Shown: piece by piece, positions 1-6,585 of the stretch
How the letters are laid out: the number at the start of each line of letters is the position of its first letter
Position numbering within the stretch: the stretch's first letter is position 1
NCBI GenBank assembly: GCA_026967815.1
Contig: JAPUUO010000059.1
Location: forward strand, 1-8,757
Length of the DNA stretch: 8,757 nucleotides
Source: Candidatus Bathyarchaeota archaeon
GTDB taxonomy: Archaea; Thermoproteota; Bathyarchaeia; Bathyarchaeales; Bathyarchaeaceae
Reading direction: 5' to 3'
Translations under genes and position numbers: made by a program
The notes under the pieces: generated by a model
What the model was told of the DNA's origin: nothing
Seen by the model: the letters and a program-made list of their open reading frames with translations, nothing else
The model's database searches: none

Positions 1-101
1 GTGAGGTTACCACAGTTATTGACGTTCCAATTTCTCCTGAGGAAAACGTGTTTCCAATGGTTCCAGCGGGCAAAGGTCTCAAGGATACAATTTCAGGGTG
101 A
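1..101 (+). CDS. ilvB: Acetolactate synthase large subunit, C-terminal end only
   Basis: The frame starting at base 3 is open from the window edge to the TGA at 99-101 and gives 32 residues. They contain VIDVPISPEENVFPMVPAGK, which matches the usual C-terminal tail of acetohydroxyacid synthase large subunits (a PEENV.PMVP.GK pattern). The enzyme uses thiamine diphosphate to condense two pyruvates, or pyruvate with 2-oxobutyrate, in the first common step of valine, leucine and isoleucine synthesis. The catalytic part lies upstream of the window. Its immediate neighbours ilvN and ilvC support the call. The stop codon lies inside the ribosome-binding site of ilvN, so the two subunits are probably translationally coupled. 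Confidence 0.88.
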   Translation, partial: EVTTVIDVPISPEENVFPMVPAGKGLKDTISG

Positions 102-103
102 TC
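97..103 (+). promoter_or_regulatory. Ribosome-binding site that decides the ilvN start
   Basis: GGTGATC is complementary to the 3' end of archaeal 16S rRNA. It overlaps the ilvB stop codon and sits correctly for the ATG at 107, which argues against the GTG at 98 that it partly covers. Confidence 0.6.
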
Positions 104-106
104 ATA

Positions 107-616
107 ATGGGAAAGGAAAAAAATCAAATAATATCCACCATCGTTGAACATAAACCAGGTGTGCTCTACATTGTTGCAAATCTGTTCAGGCGCAGAGGAT
201 TCAACATAGAAAGCATTTCTGTAGGGTCTACAGAACAAAGCGATCTAGCTAGAATGACTATTACAGTTAAAGGAGACGAAAGAACCATCGAGCAGGTGGT
301 TAAGCAGCTGAACAAGTTAATCGACATCATTAAGGTAAGCAGATTGGATCCAGCCAACATTGTTACAAGGGAACTGGCCCTAATCAAAGTACGCGCATTA
401 GACACAAAAGTTCGATCGGATGTAATCAACTACGCTGACATCTTTAGGGCACGAGTGGTTGACGTTTCCTCCGAGTCGTTGATGGTGGAGATAACGGGAA
501 CTTCAGATAAGATAACCGCCTTCCTTGATTTGATGAAACCCTTCGGTGTGAAGGAAGTCGCTAGAACAGGGGTGACCGCTCTCTCCAGAGGAGTTAAATC
601 CCTTAAAGTAGAATAA
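107..616 (+). CDS. ilvN: Acetolactate synthase small (regulatory) subunit
   Basis: This is the regulatory subunit that binds and stimulates IlvB and usually carries feedback control by branched-chain amino acids. Residues about 6-77 form an ACT domain (ISTIVEHKPGVLYIVANLF, then GFNIESISVG, then ARMTITVKG). Residues about 85-160 are the small-subunit C-terminal domain (RELALIKV, then GVKEVARTGVTALSRG). The length of 169 residues is normal for the family. A GTG at 98 would add three residues, but I prefer the ATG at 107: GGTGATC at 97-103 is a good archaeal Shine-Dalgarno site for it, with six bases from GGTG to the ATG. The gene ends in TAATG, sharing one base with the annotated ilvC start. 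Nothing looks broken. Confidence 0.93.
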   Translation: MGKEKNQIISTIVEHKPGVLYIVANLFRRRGFNIESISVGSTEQSDLARMTITVKGDERTIEQVVKQLNKLIDIIKVSRLDPANIVTRELALIKVRALDTKVRSDVINYADIFRARVVDVSSESLMVEITGTSDKITAFLDLMKPFGVKEVARTGVTALSRGVKSLKVE

Positions 617-1623
617 TGTCCGGTGACCTTCAATTGGTGAGAGTGTATTACGACAAAGATGTAAGTCTAGACCTCTTGAAGAACAAAACTATAGCCGTGA
701 TTGGCTACGGAAGTCAAGGACACGCCCAAGCCCAAAACATGAGAGATTCAGGTTTAAAAGTCATATTGGGTTTGAGACCTAAAGGCGAATCGTGGAACAG
801 AGCCAAAAAAGACGGCTTTGAAGTTTATCCGGTTTCAGAAGCAGCTGAGAAAGGTGACATCATTCACATGTTGATTCCGGATTTAGAGCAGCCAGCTGTT
901 TACAGAGACCATGTGGAGCCTTATCTGACATCCGGAAAAGCTCTGGGTTTTGCCCACGGTTTCAACATCCATTTTAAGCAGATTGTTCCACCACCTTATG
1001 TTGATGTTATTATGATTGCTCCAAAAAGTCCGGGCTTCAAGGTTAGAGACATGTACCTTAACAGTTTCGGGGTACCAGCTCTCATCGCAGTTTATCAAAA
1101 CCACTCTGGTCAAGCCACGAAAATTGCCTTAGCCATGGCTAAAAGCCTCGGATGCACTAAGGCTGGTGTCCTAGAAACATCGTTTAAGGAAGAAACAGAA
1201 AGCGACCTCGTGGGGGAACAAACTGTGCTCATTGGTGGATTGATTGAACTCATCAAAAAGGGCTTTGAGGTCCTTGTAGAAGCAGGGTATCAACCGGAAC
1301 TTGCTTACTTTGAGGCTTGTAACGAGGCGAAACTTATAATGGATCTGATTTATCAGGGGGGATTCACGGGAATGCTTAAGGCGGTTTCGAAAACTGCTAA
1401 CTACGGCGGCTTAGTCGTCGGACCCAAAGTTATAGATGAACATGTTAAGGAGAACATGAGGAAAGCTGTCAGGGATGTTCAAAGCGGTAAGTTTGCCAAG
1501 GAATGGATTAAAGAGAGAGAAACGGGTGAGAAAAAATTGAATGCGTTTATAAAGAAACTTGAGGATCATCAAATCGAGAAGGTGGGTAGTTTTATCAGAA
1601 AGACCGCTGGAATAGAAAAATAA
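616..1623 (+). CDS. ilvC: Ketol-acid reductoisomerase (class I)
   Basis: This enzyme isomerises and reduces acetolactate to dihydroxyisovalerate with NAD(P)H and Mg2+, the second common step of branched-chain amino acid synthesis. The Rossmann motif GYGSQG is at residues 30-35. The cofactor loop LRPKGESW (53-60) keeps the serine typical of NADPH users. The family active-site residues appear present: H114 in FAHGFN, K137 in APK, D197 and E201 in ETESDLVGEQ, E233 and E237 in YFEACNE, and S258. The length of 335 residues fits class I. Some usually constant neighbours differ: PKSPGF for PKGPGH, and SKTANYGG for SDTAEYGD. The first six to nine residues have no family match; TTG 634 or GTG 637, preceded by GGTGACC at 622-628, could be the true start. 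The start given here overlaps the ilvN stop by one base. Confidence 0.93.
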   Translation: MSGDLQLVRVYYDKDVSLDLLKNKTIAVIGYGSQGHAQAQNMRDSGLKVILGLRPKGESWNRAKKDGFEVYPVSEAAEKGDIIHMLIPDLEQPAVYRDHVEPYLTSGKALGFAHGFNIHFKQIVPPPYVDVIMIAPKSPGFKVRDMYLNSFGVPALIAVYQNHSGQATKIALAMAKSLGCTKAGVLETSFKEETESDLVGEQTVLIGGLIELIKKGFEVLVEAGYQPELAYFEACNEAKLIMDLIYQGGFTGMLKAVSKTANYGGLVVGPKVIDEHVKENMRKAVRDVQSGKFAKEWIKERETGEKKLNAFIKKLEDHQIEKVGSFIRKTAGIEK

Positions 1624-1677
1624 ACTGTTTATGAACCTTACTCGTCGTCTATGCTTGCTAAGTGATTCACAGAATAT

Positions 1678-1700
1678 ATCAAAATCAAGAATATTTTGAT
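1678..1700. repeat. Perfect inverted repeat upstream of the small cassette
   Basis: ATCAAAAT (1678-1685) and ATTTTGAT (1693-1700) are perfect 8-base inverted copies around a 7-base spacer. They lie 14 bases before the TATA-like box at 1714. The placement would suit an operator for a dimeric regulator, possibly the winged-helix protein encoded just downstream. It could instead be a weak 3' structure of ilvC. Confidence 0.4.
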
Positions 1701-1713
1701 TCTTAGAGGATGG

Positions 1714-1721
1714 TATTTATA
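1714..1721 (+). promoter_or_regulatory. TATA-like box for the two-gene cassette
   Basis: TATTTATA is centred about 27 bases before the GTG at 1745 and 36 before the ATG at 1754. The usual archaeal spacing from box to transcript start is about 25-27 bases, so the message would begin at or within a few bases of the start codon and be leaderless. Confidence 0.5.
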
Positions 1722-1744
1722 GAAAAAATTAACATTGTGTTCTA

Positions 1745-2062
1745 GTGATAGAAATGCAGTATATTGAGATTCCAGAGTTTCCGAGATTGCATGGCGAAAA
1801 AGCAATTGAGGCTCTTTACGATTTCGTAGACGAGCTTGAGGAACAGAGAGGCAAAGAGTTAACAGACAAACAAACCACCGTTTTGACAAAGTTTGCAAGG
1901 GGATTGATCTCTTCCATTGAGGCAGAAAAACGATTGAACACTTCAGACAAAGAACTCAAAGAAATACGTTTTGTAAGCCAGTTCAAGAGAACAATTATAA
2001 AATACATTCCAGAATCATTCCGATCCCACGAAGACGGTAGGCTATGGAAGTTAAGTAGATGA
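1745..2062 (+). CDS. Unrecognised small protein, 105 residues
   Basis: I do not recognise this family. The protein begins with a short hydrophobic and aromatic segment (QYIEIPEFPRLHG), followed by an acidic predicted helix (EKAIEALYDFVDELEEQRGKE, about residues 19-39), a second helical region (about 42-62) and a basic C-terminal part ending in WKLSR. It has no signal peptide, no membrane segment, no cysteine and no metal motif, so it is probably a small cytoplasmic helical protein. GTG 1745 or ATG 1754 are both possible starts; the TATA-like box spacing favours a leaderless GTG. It overlaps the next gene by four bases (ATGA), so the two proteins are probably made together and may work together as regulator and partner. 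A toxin-antitoxin role is conceivable but no motif supports it. Confidence 0.7.
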   Translation: MIEMQYIEIPEFPRLHGEKAIEALYDFVDELEEQRGKELTDKQTTVLTKFARGLISSIEAEKRLNTSDKELKEIRFVSQFKRTIIKYIPESFRSHEDGRLWKLSR

Positions 2063-2295
2063 GGAGTTCCTTCGAAATAATTGCGGAAATATTGAGAGTT
2101 TCAAAGAACGGAGCGAAAAAGACGCGCATTATGTATTCGTGTGGGCTTAGCTACAGATTTGTCGAAAAATATATCGCTCTGTTACTAGAAAATAATCTTC
2201 TTGAAATCGGAAATTCCTATCATACAACCGAGAAAGGGATGCGATTCCTTCGAGACTATCAAACCATAGAACTTCTCCTGAAAACAAGAAACTAA
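2059..2295 (+). CDS. ArnR1-like winged-helix DNA-binding protein
   Basis: This 78-residue protein has the layout of the archaeal ArnR1-like winged helix-turn-helix family: a first helix (FEIIAEILRV, residues 5-14), a basic stretch and helix-turn-helix (KKTRIMYSCGLSYRFVEKYI, 20-39), a helix LLLENNLLE, then a wing with YHTTEKGMRFLRDY (54-67). The TTEKG turn is typical. It is nearly all DNA-binding domain and has no sensor part, so it may act as a dimer or with the upstream 105-residue protein. The start overlaps the stop of that gene (ATGA), and GGAAG at 2046-2050 is a plausible ribosome site. The inverted repeat at 1678-1700 is a candidate autoregulatory operator; that link is an inference. 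Confidence 0.8.
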   Translation: MRSSFEIIAEILRVSKNGAKKTRIMYSCGLSYRFVEKYIALLLENNLLEIGNSYHTTEKGMRFLRDYQTIELLLKTRN

Positions 2296-2666
2296 AATTA
2301 ACAACATTCTATCCTGAAATCACCCAAAGTATAAGCGCGAGCCTTAGAAAGTCAAGGCATACAGAGCTCGAGATGCTGCTATTCCATTGTTTTTGGCTTT
2401 TCTACTGTAAATAATCTGATTTCTAGATTCTACCAAATTCGTTCACCAGAAAACAAAAGAAAAACGTCCTACGTCTCAAAGGAAATATCTAGCATTGAAC
2501 AAGAGACCTTCGTGCTTTGATGCGTACGCCTTGACAAAGAAAAGTGTGGGAATGGGTTGATCGGAAACTATTGCTGAGAACGTAGCTCCCAGTATTTTAT
2601 TAGCATTAAGATGACTGGAAGTGAGTATTTGTTTTTCACTTGACTTCTGTTCCCAAAATCTAAAGG

Positions 2667-2673
2667 TTTATTA
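2667..2673 (+). promoter_or_regulatory. TATA-like box upstream of the Vps62-like gene
   Basis: TTTATTA is preceded by CTAAAGG, which could serve as a purine-containing BRE. It predicts a transcript start near 2696, giving a leader of about 25-35 bases before the GTG 2721 or ATG 2733 start, or an almost leaderless message for the tiny frame at 2699. Confidence 0.4.
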
Positions 2674-2698
2674 CCCATGAAAACGGAGAGGACCTAAA

Positions 2699-2719
2699 AT
2701 GGATTGGGGGTTTACATAA
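2699..2719 (+). other. Possible six-codon leader reading frame (MDWGFT)
   Basis: ATG at 2699 follows GGAGAGG (2685-2691) at a good ribosome-site distance. The frame ends in TAA at 2717-2719, one base before the GTG start of the next gene and in a different frame. It could couple or limit translation of the main gene, or be chance. Confidence 0.25.
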
Positions 2720-2720
2720 A

Positions 2721-4445
2721 GTGATCAAACGTATGCGTATACCTGCATGCTTTTTAGCAATAATCTTCCTCGCAGGATTGCTGATTTTCTCTCCTCATCA
2801 AGGCGTTATAGCTCAAGACGATCTGGACAACGATGGAATTTTAGACCTAAAGGAGAGGCAATTAGAGTCGTTGTATGTTCCATACCTTCATTTTGCGGCT
2901 GGAGAAAAATTCTTCCCAACAGTTGTCAGCTACCATATAGATAATTCGGTTCTTTACCTAAAATCAAGTGATACCGATACACTGATAGATTCTTCCCCGA
3001 CAATAGCAAGTATCTCTCTTTACCAAACAGGAGATTACTATTTAGATAACGTGTTGGGCGCCTCTGAAGAGATAGCTGAAGACTATGAGCAGAAAAAGGA
3101 AGGCCTCGGATATACCGTCTACAGCCGTGTAACTCTAGAAGGGGAATATTTTGTTATTCAGTATTGGTTCTTCTACGCCTTCAACCTTGGAAGCCTGAAT
3201 CAACACGAAGGAGATTGGGAGATGATAGAAATAGTGTTGGACCCAACGGAAACGGCCTTGTATGCTGTCTATTCACAACACTTTTCTGGTGAAAGGGCTT
3301 CTTGGAACGATGTAGAAAAGGTAGATGAGACGCATCCAAGAGTTTATGTGGCTTTAGGCTCACATGCAAACTATTTTAGACAATACCAAGGTAAACTTGG
3401 CTTAGAAAACGACGTTGTAGGAAACGCCTTCACACTAGAACCAGACGATCTCCAATTAGTCCTCCTCGGAGAAAAGGGTTCAGGAAACCACCCTCCTTCA
3501 CAAGACTGGCTGGAGTACGGAGGAAAGTGGGGCAACTGGGCTGAACTTGCGGACATTTCCCTAGGCGGAACTGGTCCACGAGGCCCAGGGCACGGTGAAA
3601 ATGCGGAAAAATGGTCTGATCCTATATCTTGGGGAAGTGACGCTTTTTTTGTAAACCAAACGTGGTTCACCCTAAGCTTTGTTGCCTTTAACTTTCTCTA
3701 TATTTTCGCAGGAATAATAGCAATCCTTGCCGCCATCAAGGTTTGGCGAATTGTAAAACGAAAGAGGCAGGGAAAGCTTAACCTCATGAAAATAATGCGT
3801 TCAAAGTGGAGTGTTGGCGTAGTCTTGGGAATTGTTGGTATAGCTCTCTATCTAGTTGCGCTCTTTTTACCATGGTACGTGGTTAGGGGCAACATCCAGA
3901 CCACCTTGCTTGAATCGGTTGGAGAAACCGATTTAGTTCTTATTGACGGCGTCAACGGGCTTAGAGTCAACACCTTGCAAAGCGATCAAGGCTTGACGCA
4001 ACTTTTTGGACTGGGCATACCCTTCGCTATCATCCTCCTAACCAGCGTTGTGCTGAATCTTTTAGACTTAATCGGGGTTGAAAAAGCCAAAAGTCTCTCT
4101 AGAACCTACATAATGAGTGGCATCACATCGTTAATTCCCGTAATAATCGTTCTAGTCTGCATAATCTTGCTGACTGGACTTATAACGCCGTTCGCAAACG
4201 CCATGGGAGGAGGAACAGTACCTACACAGATAGATGAAATGGCTAAAGAAATGGCGTCATCACCCATCACAGGAGAATACAGGGACACCCTTGACTCCTA
4301 CGGAATCCTACGCATATCTTGGGGTTTAGGCATAGGCTCATACCTGTTCATTGCCGCGGCCATAACAAAACTCGCAGCAGGGATAATTGTGAGGAAAGCC
4401 GTTGGGACCGAAAAGCAGGAAACGAAGGAAAACCAGAAAAGTTAA
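2721..4445 (+). CDS. Secreted/membrane Vps62-like protein with Ca-binding-like motif
   Basis: The 574-residue protein starts with a signal peptide or anchor (hydrophobic residues about 8-30). Next is DLDNDGILDLKE (34-45), a D-x-D-x-D-G-x-x-D calcium-binding loop like those of dockerins and thrombospondin type 3 repeats. Residues about 52-305 resemble the Vps62 (DUF946) family: YVPYLHF, VIQYWFFYAFN, HEGDWEMIEIVLD (162-174), VYVALGSHANYF (208-219) and a Gly/Trp-rich end. Five membrane segments follow (about 317-341, 365-388, 428-450, 464-490, 536-556), then a charged cytoplasmic tail. The outer domain likely faces outside. Its activity is unknown; HEGDWE and GSHANY could be catalytic or metal-binding. 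GTG 2721 or ATG 2733 may be the start; GTGATC at 2721-2726 would suit the ATG as a ribosome site. Confidence 0.75.
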   Translation: MIKRMRIPACFLAIIFLAGLLIFSPHQGVIAQDDLDNDGILDLKERQLESLYVPYLHFAAGEKFFPTVVSYHIDNSVLYLKSSDTDTLIDSSPTIASISLYQTGDYYLDNVLGASEEIAEDYEQKKEGLGYTVYSRVTLEGEYFVIQYWFFYAFNLGSLNQHEGDWEMIEIVLDPTETALYAVYSQHFSGERASWNDVEKVDETHPRVYVALGSHANYFRQYQGKLGLENDVVGNAFTLEPDDLQLVLLGEKGSGNHPPSQDWLEYGGKWGNWAELADISLGGTGPRGPGHGENAEKWSDPISWGSDAFFVNQTWFTLSFVAFNFLYIFAGIIAILAAIKVWRIVKRKRQGKLNLMKIMRSKWSVGVVLGIVGIALYLVALFLPWYVVRGNIQTTLLESVGETDLVLIDGVNGLRVNTLQSDQGLTQLFGLGIPFAIILLTSVVLNLLDLIGVEKAKSLSRTYIMSGITSLIPVIIVLVCIILLTGLITPFANAMGGGTVPTQIDEMAKEMASSPITGEYRDTLDSYGILRISWGLGIGSYLFIAAAITKLAAGIIVRKAVGTEKQETKENQKS

Positions 4446-4484
4446 TAGCCTACTGTGACTCAGCCTTCTCGGCATCGACATCCC

Positions 4485-4492
4485 TTTAATAG
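4485..4492 (+). promoter_or_regulatory. Weak TATA-like box for the SMC operon
   Basis: TTTAATAG lies in the 94-base gap after the Vps62-like gene and predicts a transcript start near 4515, with a leader of about 25 bases. The only ribosome-site candidate, AGAGG at 4523-4527, is rather far from the ATG at 4540. Confidence 0.3.
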
Positions 4493-4539
4493 TGGAAAAT
4501 GATTCTAAATAACGTCACATCAAGAGGCGCCCACAGAAT

Positions 4540-6585
4540 ATGCTAATTCGAGAAGTCATCTTGGAAAACTTCATGTCCTACGAATACGCTAGGATAGCCT
4601 TTAAACCAGGTGTCAACGTTGTCTGCGGACCCAACGGCTCAGGCAAATCATCCATGCTTCTAGGAATTTCAGTCGCACTGGGTCAATCCTATACAGAACG
4701 CTCAAAAAAATTAAGCGACCTTATCCGATGGGGAAAAGACCAAGGAAGAGTCACCTTAGTTCTAGACAACTCCTCTAAAAGTGGACGCCGACCATATCCC
4801 AGAATCAAAAAAGACCAGATCTTTTTGACAAGAAGTTTGAGACGAGATGGAAAATACTGGTTCGAACTGGAAAACAGAGCCGCAACCAAGGCCGAGGTCA
4901 GACGGCTTCTCTCCAAGTTTGGAGTTGACCCTGAAAACATGCTCATCATCATGCACCAGAACATGGTGGAACAATTCACAGTACTCTCACCTCAGGAAAA
5001 ACTAAGAATAGTTGAGGCTGCAGTGGGCTTCGAATCCTACCGCCAAAACGTCTTAAAAGCCCAAAAGAAGCTAAGCCGCATCTTAAGCCAGGAAGAGTCG
5101 GTAGAGAAACTCCTTGAATCCGCCGAACAAACCCTAACCTACTGGAGAGAACAATACGACCGTTACCAACAGAAGAAGCAACTGAGGATGAAACGGCGAT
5201 TTCTTGAACGAGAACTGGCGTGGGCTGAAGTTTCGAAAAGGGAGAGAATCGCCACCGACTTAAAGGAGCAAATTCAAAAGAAACAAAACGAAAACCTAGA
5301 AATCGAAAATGAAATAAAAAACGTTAACGGTCAACTGGAAGAACTCCAAAGAAACCTGGAACAGTCAAAGACTGAATGGAAAAGGCTTCTTGAAGAGCGA
5401 TTAACCTTGGAGCGAGAAAAGGCGAAGCATGAATCCAGTGTTGTAATGGCTGATCAAGCCTTGAAAGAAACAGAGTCTTGGGCTGAAATTCATAACAAAG
5501 AAATGGAGAAGTACCTAGACAAGATTAGATCGCTGGAAACAGTGCTTCACGAAACTACAAACCCAATCGACCTAAAAAACCATCTAACTGAAATAAAGAC
5601 AACTTACAAAAATCTTGAAAGCACGTGGACCCAGCGATTTAACCTCAAAAGCGAGAGTTTAAAAAAATCCGTTGAAAACTCCAAAGAAAAACTCGCAAAA
5701 TTAGATTTCCAAATTTCGGATGTTAAAGCAAAGACCGATCACCTTAATCTGGAAATTGAAGGCGCAGCTAGCGATGTTTTGGACCGTAAGATCAGCCTAG
5801 CCTTGTTGCGGTATCGGAAGGAAGATCTTTCAAGAGTTTTAGGGAAGCTGGATAAGGAGCTTCAAATCGCACTTACTGATATTGAGGAAACCATAAAAGG
5901 GGCGGAAGAAGGGGGTCCTCGAATCGTGCCCATGAAAAGCATCATCGATATCCTAGATGAGATCCGGGTAACAGACGGATATCTCGCGGCCCTAGCCGAC
6001 GTTTCCGAAGACATCGAACGCATGTATGAATCCTACTCTAAGCTTTATTTAGAGCTGAAAGAAAAAGCCCGCTTGGTAGCAGAAAACCGCGAAAAAGCCA
6101 TGGAAGAAGTGAAAACAAGAATGGAAGCGTGGAGAACAGTTATTCAAAACCTTCTGGATCACGTTAATCTCAAATATCGAGGAATCCTTTCAGAAGCCCA
6201 CGCGATTGGAGACGTTCGATTAGTAAATGAACACGACATTGAAGCGGCTGGACTTGAAATCTTCGTGGGTTTCAAAGGAGGAAAACCGGTTCCCCTCAAC
6301 GCGTACACTCAGAGCGGAGGAGAAAGAAGCACCGCCACCATGACCTTCCTCCTAGCCCTGCAACAACACGTCCAATCTCCCTTCAGAGCCGTTGACGAAT
6401 ATGACGTCCACATGGACCCCAAAAACAGGGAAATCATAGCAAACCTCCTCGTTTCTTCAGTCAGGGGTTTGGACGCCCAATACCTAGCCATCACACCAAG
6501 CCAAGTAACTTACACTGGAAAGGACGTTCACATCATAACGGTTCAAAATGTAGAAGGGACATCGCTGATCAAAGAGGTAACTTGA
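4540..6585 (+). CDS. Short Smc5/6-like SMC ATPase without visible hinge
   Basis: The N-terminal head holds the Walker A GPNGSGKSS (residues 30-38) and Q-loop Q140 in MHQNMVEQF. The C-terminal head holds the signature QSGGERS (591-597), Walker B and D-loop FRAVDEYDVHMD (615-626), and ITPSQ (651-655) where most SMCs have a switch histidine. Thr-Pro there, QSGGERS and DEYDVHMD all resemble Smc5/Smc6. LERELAWAEV (222-231) also recalls the Smc6 arm. Coiled coil runs about 165-337 and 346-460, followed by the usual SMC return segment (about 465-560). SMC proteins are normally 1000-1200 residues with a hinge of about 150; this has 681, only a short NP break near 338-346, and a single cysteine (C29), so no Rad50-type zinc hook. 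It should bind ATP and DNA and organise or repair chromosomes. A Rad50 or RecN identity fits less well. Its stop lies just before the kleisin-like gene. Confidence 0.9.
   Translation: MLIREVILENFMSYEYARIAFKPGVNVVCGPNGSGKSSMLLGISVALGQSYTERSKKLSDLIRWGKDQGRVTLVLDNSSKSGRRPYPRIKKDQIFLTRSLRRDGKYWFELENRAATKAEVRRLLSKFGVDPENMLIIMHQNMVEQFTVLSPQEKLRIVEAAVGFESYRQNVLKAQKKLSRILSQEESVEKLLESAEQTLTYWREQYDRYQQKKQLRMKRRFLERELAWAEVSKRERIATDLKEQIQKKQNENLEIENEIKNVNGQLEELQRNLEQSKTEWKRLLEERLTLEREKAKHESSVVMADQALKETESWAEIHNKEMEKYLDKIRSLETVLHETTNPIDLKNHLTEIKTTYKNLESTWTQRFNLKSESLKKSVENSKEKLAKLDFQISDVKAKTDHLNLEIEGAASDVLDRKISLALLRYRKEDLSRVLGKLDKELQIALTDIEETIKGAEEGGPRIVPMKSIIDILDEIRVTDGYLAALADVSEDIERMYESYSKLYLELKEKARLVAENREKAMEEVKTRMEAWRTVIQNLLDHVNLKYRGILSEAHAIGDVRLVNEHDIEAAGLEIFVGFKGGKPVPLNAYTQSGGERSTATMTFLLALQQHVQSPFRAVDEYDVHMDPKNREIIANLLVSSVRGLDAQYLAITPSQVTYTGKDVHIITVQNVEGTSLIKEVT
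6573..6578 (+). promoter_or_regulatory. Ribosome-binding site for the TTG start at 6586
   Basis: AGAGGT lies seven bases before the TTG and inside the last codons of the SMC-like gene. It supports this non-ATG start and translational coupling. Confidence 0.55.

Larger units (their letters stand above)
2296..2720. other. 425-base intergenic region
   Basis: I see no convincing gene, tRNA or repeat array here. It holds a weak hairpin (GCCTT 2341-2345 with AAGGC 2354-2358), a TATA-like AT stretch at 2593-2602, a 6-base inverted repeat (AAGTGA 2619-2624 and TCACTT 2636-2641), and near its end the likely promoter and a tiny leader reading frame of the next gene. Confidence 0.5.

Noticed and set aside
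4540..6585. Rad50 identity for the SMC-like ATPase
   Set aside because: No Cys-x-x-Cys zinc hook, no neighbouring mre11, and the signature, Walker B and switch motifs resemble Smc5/6 instead.
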